A stretch of 64,000 bases of DNA from Desulfatitalea alkaliphila (GTDB taxonomy: Bacteria; Desulfobacterota; Desulfobacteria; Desulfobacterales; Desulfosarcinaceae), in contig NZ_JALJRB010000022.1 in the NCBI RefSeq assembly GCF_022968795.1, positions 1 to 64,000 on the forward strand, in the 5' to 3' direction. The position numbers and the translations under genes were made by a program. Of the stretch, positions 35,050-42,651 are shown piece after piece. Below the pieces are notes generated by a model. The model saw nothing but the letters and a program-made list of their open reading frames with translations. It did no database searches and was not told where the DNA came from. Numbering within the stretch: position 1 is the stretch's first letter; each line of letters begins with the position of its first letter.

Positions 35050-35328
35050 ATGGTTATTCAAACTACTTATACTCAAGCACGGGCAAGCCTTGCATCGTTA
35101 TTAGACCAAGTTACTAATAATCGGGAGGTAGTTATCATTCAGCGGCGCAGTGGTGAGGATGTCGCGATGATATCAGCTGACGAGTTAGCGGGCATACTCG
35201 AAACGGCACACCTGCTCCGATCACCCAATAATGCAAAACGGCTACTTTCAGCAATAGATAGGGTTCGGAAAAAATCGGGCACCCCACAAACGATTGCTAA
35301 GCTTCGAACCGAGGTTGGTTTTGAGTAG
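35050..35328 (+). CDS. yefM: YefM/Phd-family antitoxin
   Basis: 92 residues from the ATG at 35050, with GGGAGG five bases upstream; a second ATG three bases earlier is too close to the site. The YefM signature is seen in TTYTQARASLASLLDQVTNNREVVIIQRRSGEDVAMISADELAGILETAHLLRSPNNAKRLL: an N-terminal DNA-binding domain followed by a disordered C-terminal region that wraps around the toxin. The partner toxin gene is ten bases downstream. The base composition is AT-richer than the core genes, as is common for mobile toxin-antitoxin loci. Confidence 0.93.
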   Translation: MVIQTTYTQARASLASLLDQVTNNREVVIIQRRSGEDVAMISADELAGILETAHLLRSPNNAKRLLSAIDRVRKKSGTPQTIAKLRTEVGFE

Positions 35329-35338
35329 GCATTCAAAA

Positions 35339-35614
35339 ATGTCAAAAACCAACACAAAACAGGAATCTGTGTTCCAGCCAGAATTTATTGAGGATTTAAG
35401 GTGCTGGGTGGAAGCGGACCGCAAGACCGCGCTTCGGATGTTCCAGCTTATTGAAGCGATTATGCGGGATCCTTTTCAAGGTATAGGCAAACCTGAACCT
35501 CTCAAATTTCTTGGATCAGGCGTTTGGTCTCGAAGGATCACCCAAGAACATCGACTTGTGTATGTTGTCGGGCACGAACGAATTGATTTCGTGCAAGCAC
35601 GTTATCATTATTAA
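35339..35614 (+). CDS. yoeB: YoeB-family mRNA interferase toxin
   Basis: 91 residues, RelE/ParE superfamily. The residues of the YoeB active site are in place: Glu53 in KPEPLKFLG, Arg65/Arg66 in WSRRITQEHRLVY, and the C-terminal His90-Tyr91 in ARYHY. YoeB cuts mRNA in the ribosomal A site under stress when YefM is degraded. It follows yefM by ten bases with a poor ribosome site, consistent with lower synthesis than the antitoxin. Confidence 0.92.
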   Translation: MSKTNTKQESVFQPEFIEDLRCWVEADRKTALRMFQLIEAIMRDPFQGIGKPEPLKFLGSGVWSRRITQEHRLVYVVGHERIDFVQARYHY

Positions 35615-35751
35615 TATCCCGGAAAGCGGCTGCCGACATCTCATTGGTGCGGATCCAAAGGGCGCGCCGCATAATTCCGCGGTTGGCCGTTGCGGGGTAT
35701 GCGTCGACAACTGACAGTCTGTCGGTACGCCCAATTCGGAGTATGGTCGCC

Positions 35752-36215
35752 ATGGGACTCTTGACCTTCAGTCTCAACGTCACCCTGAACGGTTGCGTCG
35801 ATCACCGGGAGGGAATCGCCGACGACGAGACACACGCTTTCTTTACCCGCCTTTTGGACGAGGGAGGGGCGATGCTGTGGGGGCGCGTCACCTACGAAAT
35901 GATGGAGAGCTACTGGCCGGCGGTCGCTCGCGGCGACGAGGAAGCACCGCCGGCAATGCGCGAGTGGGCGGTCAAGCTGGAGGCCAAGTCGAAGTACGTG
36001 GTGTCGTCGACGCGAACGGACTTCCCCTGGACCAACAGCCACCACATCGCCGGTGATTTGCGCACGAGTTTGCAGAAGCTTAAGGACGCAACCCCATCCG
36101 GCGTACTCCTTGGTAGCGGCAAGCTCGCGGCCGAGCTGGACCGGCTCTGGATCTGATCGACGAGTACAAGTTCCTCGTTCACCCCAGGATCGCCGGCCAC
36201 GGTCCTACCCTGTAC
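35752..36215 (+). pseudogene. Dihydrofolate-reductase/RibD C-terminal family protein, frameshifted remnant
   Basis: The first ~135 codons from the ATG at 35752 encode a RibD C-terminal-like domain (LLTFSLNVTLNGCVD, LWGRVTYEMMESYWP, VVSSTRTDFPW, TPSGVLLGSGKLAAELDRL). After DRL the frame changes and a stop TGA appears at 36154-36156. The expected continuation DLIDEYKFLVHPRIAGHGPTLY is found in another frame from about 36145. This is explained by an extra CT in CGGCTCTGG. Past GHGPTLY no family sequence remains, so the 3' end is missing too. High GC, unlike the flanking toxin-antitoxin genes. Confidence 0.8.
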
Positions 36216-36293
36216 TATAATTTATGGATGTCCCTTCACGTCCCAGCTTGGTGTTCCGCACATTCAGTTGCTCTGATAAAAGAAAAATCACGA

Positions 36294-36343
36294 CTTGACA
36301 GGTGGAATCCGTTGCAATAGACTGGTCTAAAACTAGTCTAAAA
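36294..36343 (+). promoter_or_regulatory. Promoter and operator of phd-vapC
   Basis: -35 TTGACA at 36294-36299, 17-base spacer, -10 TAGACT at 36317-36322. The -10 is part of the palindrome TAGACTGGTCTA (36317-36328), and two direct copies of GTCTAAAAC follow at 36324-36332 and 36335-36343. This is the expected arrangement for antitoxin autoregulation. Confidence 0.65.
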
Positions 36344-36361
36344 CGTTTTGGGAGGTCTATC

Positions 36362-36601
36362 ATGGAAACAATCGGTGCATATGAAGCCAAAACGCATTTG
36401 CCCAAATTGCTTGAGCGTGTCATCAAAGGCGAACGGATAACCATTACAAAACATGGTGTGCCGGTTGCTGTTCTGCAGCCACCGGTGTCTTTAAGAAAAA
36501 CTGAACCAAGCATGGTTATCGCCGAATTACGAAAATTTCGTGATAAGCACACCCTTGAAGGGCTTTCCATTCGAGATATGATTGAAGAAGGAAGACGATA
36601 A
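36362..36601 (+). CDS. Phd/YefM-type antitoxin of a VapC toxin
   Basis: 79 residues from the ATG at 36362, with GGGAGG upstream. N-terminal Phd-like DNA-binding fold: IGAYEAKTHLPKLLERVIKGERITITKHGVPVAVLQP. The C-terminal part (about 45-79) is charged and probably disordered, binding the toxin. The stop is directly followed by the ATG of vapC, so the two are translationally coupled. Confidence 0.93.
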   Translation: METIGAYEAKTHLPKLLERVIKGERITITKHGVPVAVLQPPVSLRKTEPSMVIAELRKFRDKHTLEGLSIRDMIEEGRR

Positions 36602-37021
36602 ATGGGCGATGATTTTGTTGTTGACAATTCAGTGGTCATGACGTGGTGCTTTTTGGATGAAGACAGTCAATACACGGATATAATATTAAATAAACTTGAA
36701 AGCGGCACCGCGTTCGTTCCATCCATTTGGCCCCTGGAAGTTACCAATGTGTTATTAGTGGCTGAACGAAAAAGACGAATTAGTGAGGCGGATACCACGC
36801 GGTTCATTGCCCTGCTTGGTGAACTTCCAATAATTGTCGATCAAGAGTCACCTGAAAGAATGATGAAAGACATTTTTGCATTAGCCCGTAAGCACGACCT
36901 TTCAAGCTACGATGCTTCCTATTTGGATCTTGCAATGAGAAAAGGGTTACCGATTGCCACGCTTGATAAGAATATATTGGCGGCTGCAAAAAGAAGTAAA
37001 GTTTCAATATTGAAGGGTTAA
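36602..37021 (+). CDS. vapC: VapC-family PIN-domain ribonuclease toxin
   Basis: 139 residues. PIN-domain acidic residues are Asp8 (FVVDNSV), Glu46 (WPLEVTNVL), Asp104 (SSYDASYLDLA) and Asp122 (ATLDKN), the set that binds Mg in VapC nucleases. Starts immediately after the antitoxin stop. The trailing segment LPIATLDKNILAAAKRSKVSIL is the standard end of the fold. A cellular RNA (often initiator tRNA or rRNA) is the likely target, but this cannot be read from sequence. Confidence 0.94.
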   Translation: MGDDFVVDNSVVMTWCFLDEDSQYTDIILNKLESGTAFVPSIWPLEVTNVLLVAERKRRISEADTTRFIALLGELPIIVDQESPERMMKDIFALARKHDLSSYDASYLDLAMRKGLPIATLDKNILAAAKRSKVSILKG

Positions 37022-37139
37022 TGACATGAATTGCCGATTGTTTCTTCTATCGGGTGGAAAGGCGGGAATATACGATTCACGATGCAGTAGCTTCAATAGC
37101 TTCATCGACCCTTCCTTCACAGCCATCAAGGGGGAATCC

Positions 37140-37892
37140 GTGGCGTCATCCTGGATTGCATACAACGAACTCGCGTGGACCGAAGACCTGCTGGCGGATC
37201 CTGCGGATTACGAAGCGGAGGTCGCGATCTATGTCGACCGGATCAAGCGCAATGCCACGCAAGGCGTGCGTACTTTGCTGCACATGGGGTGTGGGGCGGG
37301 CGGATACGACAGCTTTTTCAAGCGCCACTTTGCCGTGACGGGTGTGGATATCAGCCGGGGCATGCTGGATAAGGCACGGATCAGGCATCCGGAGATCCAA
37401 TACATTGAAGGCGACATGCGAACGTTGCGGCTGGGTGTGGCCTACGATGCCGTGGTGATCCCCGACAGCATCGATTACATGACTTCGTTGCCGGAACTGC
37501 GCATGGCCATTGAAACCGCCGTTGCGCATCTGAAGCCGGACGGAATCCTGCTCGTGGTCGGCAAGATACGGGAAATATTCCAGGACAATAATTTTGCCTA
37601 TGCCGGGGAGCGGGAAGGCCTGCATGTCACTTTGCTGGAAAACAACTACATCAACCGGTATCGCCCTGATACCTACGAAGCGACACTGGTTTACCTCATC
37701 CGCGTGAAGGGGGAGTTGACCGTTCACACGGAGTGCCATATGCTAGGTCTGTTTTCACAAGCAGCATGGGAGAAAACGTTCGCGCATGCGGGCCTGTCAT
37801 TCCAACAGGAAGCGCTCGACGATACCTACGGAAAGTATGTTCTTGGCGATGGCGCCTATCCGTTGAAAACTTTCATCGGCAAGAAGTTATGA
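37140..37892 (+). CDS. Class I SAM-dependent methyltransferase
   Basis: 250 residues from the GTG at 37140, which has AAGGGGG five bases upstream. The 38 codons before it (back to an ATG at 37026) do not resemble the family and probably belong to intergenic sequence. SAM-binding motif I is LLHMGCGAGGYDSFF, motif II has VDISRGMLDKA, and motif III is about DAVVIPDSIDYM. The substrate is unknown; the C-terminal part (YINRYRPDTYEATLVYLIRVKGELTVHTECH) is like the small-molecule methyltransferases. Isolated gene in the accessory patch. Confidence 0.82.
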   Translation: MASSWIAYNELAWTEDLLADPADYEAEVAIYVDRIKRNATQGVRTLLHMGCGAGGYDSFFKRHFAVTGVDISRGMLDKARIRHPEIQYIEGDMRTLRLGVAYDAVVIPDSIDYMTSLPELRMAIETAVAHLKPDGILLVVGKIREIFQDNNFAYAGEREGLHVTLLENNYINRYRPDTYEATLVYLIRVKGELTVHTECHMLGLFSQAAWEKTFAHAGLSFQQEALDDTYGKYVLGDGAYPLKTFIGKKL

Positions 37893-38024
37893 TGGCAAAT
37901 AGAGCATGGCCGTCGTAAAGTTCGGCACCGCTTCAGGGTTTCGAAATCGGTTCGCAGCGAGGGGGTGTGGCGGTTTGGAAATAGTGGCATCCAAATTCGT
38001 GTTCAACAAAGGAGCGTATAAGTA

Positions 38025-38846
38025 ATGTCCATCGGAAAGCATATCATTGAGGCCGCCCTGGAAAACGGGGCGACGCTTGCCGGCATAGCAAGCATGGACG
38101 CCCTTAAAGTGTCGGCGTCGCACACGATATATCAAAAAATGGGCGATTATTCAGGCGTCGGTACTGTAAAAGAGGACGCTTTGCCAAAGGATCCTTTGTT
38201 CACCTGGCCGGATACCGTTCGATCCGTGCTCGTGATCGGTCTTTCGCATCCGCAAGATAAGCCGGAGCTTGATTGGTGGGACGGCAGAGGTACACCGGGC
38301 AACCGCATCCTGATGGATATCATCAAGCGAACCAGCCGGCTGATCGAGGACAGCCTGCAAGTGAAAACCCAAAAACTGCATTACTATGTTGAAAAAGGGG
38401 GTGTTTTTCTCAAGGATGCAGCGGTGCTTGCCGGGTTGGGGTGTATCGGCAGGAACAATATGCTGATAACGCCGTCGAACGGTCCCAGAATCAGACTCAG
38501 GGCGCTGTTTCTGGATGCCGAGATACCGCCGACCGGTCCAATCGCCTTTGATCCCTGTGCCGAATGTAAGGTGTATTGCAGAAAGGTATGTCCTGAAAAG
38601 GCCATGGGTCAAAAAGCCGCAATTTTCGATTCGATCGATTTTTCGGGTTCTTTGCCGGGACGGGATGGCACCTACAATAGAGATTTGTGCAATGTCAGAA
38701 TGGAAAAGGATGTGGCCGACAGCTCACAAAGCAGCCACGCCGATCAAACTGTGATTAAATATTGTAGAAAGTGTGAGTTCGTTTGCCCGGTAGGGAAGGG
38801 CGGGAAGTCAATGGCCGGCGGCATTTGCAAGGAGAAACGATCATGA
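38025..38846 (+). CDS. Epoxyqueuosine reductase-like 4Fe-4S protein
   Basis: 273 residues. It resembles QueG-related reductases: AVLAGLGCIGRNNMLITPSNGPRIRLRALFLDAEIP, with a Cys in the loop GLGCIGRNN, and two Fe-S cysteine clusters (CAECKVYCRKVCP and YCRKCEFVCPVGKG). Canonical QueG is longer and has a DUF1730 N-terminal domain and a B12 site. This stand-alone form is common in anaerobes as an uncharacterised Fe-S protein, so tRNA modification should not be assumed. It overlaps the next gene by four bases (ATGA). Confidence 0.7.
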   Translation: MSIGKHIIEAALENGATLAGIASMDALKVSASHTIYQKMGDYSGVGTVKEDALPKDPLFTWPDTVRSVLVIGLSHPQDKPELDWWDGRGTPGNRILMDIIKRTSRLIEDSLQVKTQKLHYYVEKGGVFLKDAAVLAGLGCIGRNNMLITPSNGPRIRLRALFLDAEIPPTGPIAFDPCAECKVYCRKVCPEKAMGQKAAIFDSIDFSGSLPGRDGTYNRDLCNVRMEKDVADSSQSSHADQTVIKYCRKCEFVCPVGKGGKSMAGGICKEKRS

Positions 38847-39298
38847 AAGCAGTCAATATATATCTCAATTTCGAGGGCAATACCGAAGAGGCCTTTAATT
38901 TCTATAAATCCATCTTCGGCGGCGAATTTATGGGCGGCGTCATGCGCTTTAGAGATTTTCCGCCGATGGCAGGCATGGAGGATATGCCGCCGTTAAAAGA
39001 GGATGAGAAGGATCTCGTCGGGCACGTTTCCCTGCCAATGACGGAACAAGCCACGTTGATGGGAACGGACATCACCTCAAACATGCCGGAGAAGCTGATC
39101 GTCGGCAACAATGTCCAGATCACGCTTGAGGCCGACAGTGTTACCGAAGCTGAAAGGCTTTTCGGCAAGCTATCCGAGGGCGGAAGGGTTGTGATGCCTC
39201 TGAATGAAATGTTCTGGGCGGAGAAGTACGGCGCGTGCATCGACAAATTCGGTATTCATTGGCAGATAAACTACACCGGCGATAAGGCAGCAGGTTAA
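38843..39298 (+). CDS. VOC family protein (PhnB-like)
   Basis: 151 residues from the ATG at 38843 with AAGGAG upstream. The glyoxalase/bleomycin-resistance fold is shown by AVNIYLNFEGNTEEAFNFYKSIFGGEF, VGHVSLPMTEQATLMGTD and EMFWAEKYGACIDKFGIHWQINY. It belongs to the PhnB-like subgroup, whose members are often of unknown function despite the name. Translationally coupled to the Fe-S gene upstream. Confidence 0.88.
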   Translation: MKAVNIYLNFEGNTEEAFNFYKSIFGGEFMGGVMRFRDFPPMAGMEDMPPLKEDEKDLVGHVSLPMTEQATLMGTDITSNMPEKLIVGNNVQITLEADSVTEAERLFGKLSEGGRVVMPLNEMFWAEKYGACIDKFGIHWQINYTGDKAAG

Positions 39299-39388
39299 TA
39301 AGCGTACCTCTTGACGCAGCAGGAAACCATGTATCAAGGTGAGCGGGGACGGGTGCCGCCCCCCCGCTGGACCCTGCGTTGTTCATCG

Positions 39389-39848
39389 CTAATCCAGGGC
39401 CGAGGGAAAAGATTCACCGCTCACGCGATGGCCGAAATCAGTGTAAACTTTTTCAAGTACGTAGGCTTTAAGCGAATTCTCAGAGGCCCAACATCCCAAT
39501 GCGACAACAGCTTCGGCCAGAACTTCAACATAATACGCTGTTCCTACATATCCATCTGTTGTCGAAAGCACTTCAAAATCATTTTCAGACCATCTGTCAC
39601 ACCAGTAGCGCGCGCGGCGCAGATCTGCCTGGTTTCCATAAGATAGGTAGTATTGCAGGTTATCGAAAATCATCCGGCGGTAAAGGCGTGGTTCCCATTC
39701 ATATGGATACGACATCGTTCTGTACCGTTGTCGTCTTTCCCAGCCCATTTGCCCTATGGCTGGAACCGGTACATCCGATAAGGATCAGGTTGATCAACAA
39801 GATTGCGAGAGTAGTAGGGATCAGGGGTGATGGCACTCGTAACAGCAT
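39389..39848 (-). pseudogene. Small lipoprotein, probably frameshifted
   Basis: Two overlapping frames on the minus strand. The first (ATG 39848, AGAGG site) has a lipoprotein signal peptide ending Leu-Ile-Gly-Cys but reads into a stop at 39699. The second (39389-39748) gives MGWERRQRYRTMSYPYEWEPRLYRR and 90 further residues of folded-looking protein but has no signal of its own. Joining them at about 39750 would give one lipoprotein of ~150 residues, so a one-base indel is likely. Two separate genes remain possible. No family recognised. Confidence 0.5.
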
Positions 39849-40452
39849 GGCAGCCTCTATCAAATGGCGGTAATTGTTGAACACAGATGCTTGATTGTCC
39901 CGACGATTTTGGGCCGTCGCGGAAACCGTTTGAGCAATTATCGGCCGTTCTTGAGGCTATCTTTAGGAGGATGAATGATCGGCGACGGAAATTCGAAGCC
40001 CCAACGAAGGGTGCGACAAGGTTCCATTAGCGCAGCCGGACAGATTTTCATTGCCAATAGGATGGCGGCGGCGGCAACCATTTTAAATCTCTTAAAAAAG
40101 CCAATACGGTCTTGGCAGGGTCATCGGGCAGGTGGTATATGAATTGCGTGATGCACAAATCCAAAGTTGGGGCTCATCCCATTGGAAATCGAAATCGCTA
40201 TCGTCGCGCCACGATCGAAATCGAAGCGAAACGAGGCGCAAAACGGATCTGAATCGATTTCGATCCCGATCCCGATTTCGATACTGCTTATACCCGCTTC
40301 TTATCTCACTTGAGCTTCGTGCATAACCACAAAGTTTTATTGGTGTTCGGTCGGCCGTCGGCCGATGTGCTTCTTGAATAGGTTCCTTTTCCGTTGGAAT
40401 CGTCGAATTCTAATCATGGCAAGGAAAACATATTAAGGATAGGAGTGGAACG
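39849..40452. other. Intergenic region with ATTTCG-type repeats
   Basis: About 600 bases without a supportable gene. At 40180-40290 there is a run of GAAATC and GATTTC units in both orientations, able to fold back on itself, followed by GTGCATAACCA at 40319-40329. A weak open frame at 40132-40326 is made of this repeat and is not a gene. An upstream region of the Fe-S gene starting at 40453 has an AGGAG site just before its ATG. Confidence 0.55.
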
Positions 40453-41592
40453 ATGGTGGCTAAGAGTTATATCGATGGATTTGTCCCGGAGGGTCGCGAC
40501 GACCGCGGCTGCGTCAATTGCGGGGTGTGCCTCCAGCGCTGCCCGGTGATGAAAATGGGCAAGGCGGAGTCCAAACTGGAGATGGGGCGTCTGCTCGATG
40601 GCGAGCGGCCTCAACGGGTCCTCGACGAGTGCACCTTCTGTTACAGTTGCAACAGCTTCTGCCCACAGGGCTTGCGGCCCTACAACCTGATTATGGAGCG
40701 CATGACTGCAGAAAACCGCCAAAGCGGCCGGCCGCGGCCCAAGGCTTTGGATTACATGATGACCGGCAAGGGCGAATCGGGCTACTTTTTCGACCAATAC
40801 AAGGCCGCCCCGTCCGAAGACCAGGCCATTCTGGACCGTTGGTCGGCCGTGCCGCCGCGTGCCAAGGAGGTGCTGTTCATCGGCTGTTTCGGTCGCACCA
40901 TCCCCCAGCGTCTGGAACATTCCAAAACCCTGGCGACGCTGCCCAAGTTCGGGCCTCGCGAAGCCTGCTGCGGCGAAATTCCCCACCGGTTCGGCGATTA
41001 CGACTATTTCAGCGAACTGGTGGGGCGCACGCAGCGCACGCTCGAACGGCTCGAGTGTGAACGGCTGGTGTGCTATTGTGGGTCGTGCAGCAACTACCTG
41101 GGCAACGTCTGGCCCAAGGATCACGGTGTTCAACTGCCTTTCGCGGTGATCTCCCTGTATGAATGGTTGTGGGAAAAACTGTCGGCAGGTGAATTGGCCA
41201 TGGCACGCCGGTTCGATAAAGAGATCGCCATTTCTGATTCCTGCTACGGTAGCGAGTTGGGCAGCGGGTTTTACACCGCGATCCGCGGCCTTTACCAGGC
41301 GGCGGGCATGAAGACCGTGGAGTTGGCCGATCATCATGAAAATGCGTTATGCTGCGGGTTTGCCTGCGGCATTCGCAACAATTACGACCAAAGCCTGGTC
41401 GGCATCCAGGGCCAAAAGAAGCTGGACGAGATCCTGGCCACCGGGATGCGCGCAGTCGGCGTCAACTGCCCCGGATGCTGGGCGGGGATCAGCGGTGCGG
41501 CCAAGGCGGCCAATCAGGAGCTCAAGGTGCGGTTCGCCATCAGCGATTTTCTGTGGGCATTCGGGGATGACCCGCCCGCCAAAGCCCAATAG
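40453..41592 (+). CDS. Heterodisulfide-reductase HdrD-like (Fe-S)-binding protein
   Basis: 379 residues. Two [4Fe-4S] motifs in the N-terminal 70 residues: Cys20-x2-Cys23-x2-Cys26-x3-Cys30 and Cys60-x2-Cys63-x2-Cys66-x3-Cys70. The remainder has two CCG-type domains: LFIGCFGR, EACCGEIPHRFG and CYCGSC, then DSCYGSELG, ENALCCGFACGIRNN and GVNCPGCWAG. These are the hallmarks of HdrD/GlpC electron-transfer subunits found in sulfate reducers and methanogens. The catalytic partner is not adjacent. AGGAG lies just before the ATG. Confidence 0.9.
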   Translation: MVAKSYIDGFVPEGRDDRGCVNCGVCLQRCPVMKMGKAESKLEMGRLLDGERPQRVLDECTFCYSCNSFCPQGLRPYNLIMERMTAENRQSGRPRPKALDYMMTGKGESGYFFDQYKAAPSEDQAILDRWSAVPPRAKEVLFIGCFGRTIPQRLEHSKTLATLPKFGPREACCGEIPHRFGDYDYFSELVGRTQRTLERLECERLVCYCGSCSNYLGNVWPKDHGVQLPFAVISLYEWLWEKLSAGELAMARRFDKEIAISDSCYGSELGSGFYTAIRGLYQAAGMKTVELADHHENALCCGFACGIRNNYDQSLVGIQGQKKLDEILATGMRAVGVNCPGCWAGISGAAKAANQELKVRFAISDFLWAFGDDPPAKAQ

Positions 41593-41862
41593 GTGTTCTT
41601 TAATCGAGCAGGTGCGGCAGCCGGCAGCCGGCACCACCGGCGTGCGGTTCATCGTGGACAGCAGGGGGCCTCCAGGATGCAGGGATGCACGGGTGCGGGG
41701 TCTGCCGGTCGGCGGTTTGCAGGACACCGTGACACCGTCCCCGCACTTGACGCCGTCGCAAAAACATATCAAAAGGATTCCGGTGCGCGCCGAAAATCCA
41801 GGCGCCTGTTATTGAGCGCTATTTGCGAGCGGCAACATTGATTTCGAAGGCATGGTGGGGCG

Positions 41863-42501
41863 ATGAAGGAACGACGGGAACAGACACCCGTGGAAGAGAG
41901 CGTCAATACCTTGGTGCACGGTGCGGGTTTCGGGCTGGCCATCGCGGGGTTGATCAACTTGGTCATTCTGGCCGGTAATCACGGCAACGCCTGGCACATT
42001 ACCAGCTTCAGTATTTACGGTGCCACACTGGTTTTGCTCTATTTTTCCTCCACCCTTTATCACAGCCTGCCCAGGGGACACTGCAAGGAAACGTTCCGGG
42101 TGGTGGACCACGCTTCCATTTTCCTGCTGATTGCCGGCACCTACACACCCATCACCTTGACGGCCATGCGCGGTCCATGGGGCTGGACGATTTTTGGGCT
42201 GGTGTGGAGCATCGCCTTGTCGGGCATTGTGCTCAAGATCTTCTGGTTCCACCGGCTGGGTAGGCTTTCCACCGTGATGTATGTCGCCATGGGTTGGGTG
42301 ATTGTCATCGCGGTACAACCTTTGATCAAAAGCTTGAACGGCACCAGTCTGCTTTTCCTCGTGGCCGGCGGGCTTGCTTATTCCTTCGGCATCGTGTTCT
42401 ACGTCTCCCGTCAACTGAGATTCAGCCATGCCGTTTGGCACCTGTTTGTTCTGGCCGGCAGCATTTGCCATTTTTTCGCGGTGCTGCAGCTGCTGTCGTG
42501 A
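41863..42501 (+). CDS. Hemolysin III / PAQR family membrane protein
   Basis: 212 residues with seven predicted transmembrane helices. Family motifs: VNTLVHGAGFGLAIAG, SSTLYHSLPRG, FRVVDHASIFLLIAGTYTPI and SHAVWHLFVLAGSICHFFAVL, with the conserved His residues that bind metal in PAQR proteins (adiponectin-receptor clan). The hemolysin name is historical; an ester or lipid hydrolase-like role is possible but not shown. A 270-base gap upstream holds no gene. Confidence 0.9.
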   Translation: MKERREQTPVEESVNTLVHGAGFGLAIAGLINLVILAGNHGNAWHITSFSIYGATLVLLYFSSTLYHSLPRGHCKETFRVVDHASIFLLIAGTYTPITLTAMRGPWGWTIFGLVWSIALSGIVLKIFWFHRLGRLSTVMYVAMGWVIVIAVQPLIKSLNGTSLLFLVAGGLAYSFGIVFYVSRQLRFSHAVWHLFVLAGSICHFFAVLQLLS

Positions 42502-42651
42502 CGGCGCGATCAGGGAAATGCGTGGCATCAGGCGATGGCGACGACACCCGCGCGGCGGTTCGGTCAGTTCGTGCGTTCGGCGGTATTAGAATTGTAACCG
42601 TTTCTTGGTGGGTATACAGCGCAGCCCGGTAGCCTGGGCAGGGGGTGAACG

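Noticed and set aside
36154-36156. In-frame TGA in the RibD-like gene as a possible selenocysteine codon
   Set aside because: The conserved downstream sequence resumes in a different frame, so this is a frameshift, not recoding; no SECIS-like hairpin at the right distance.
40132-40326. Open frame of 64 codons
   Set aside because: Made up of the ATTTCG-type repeat; Ser/Arg-rich artefact.
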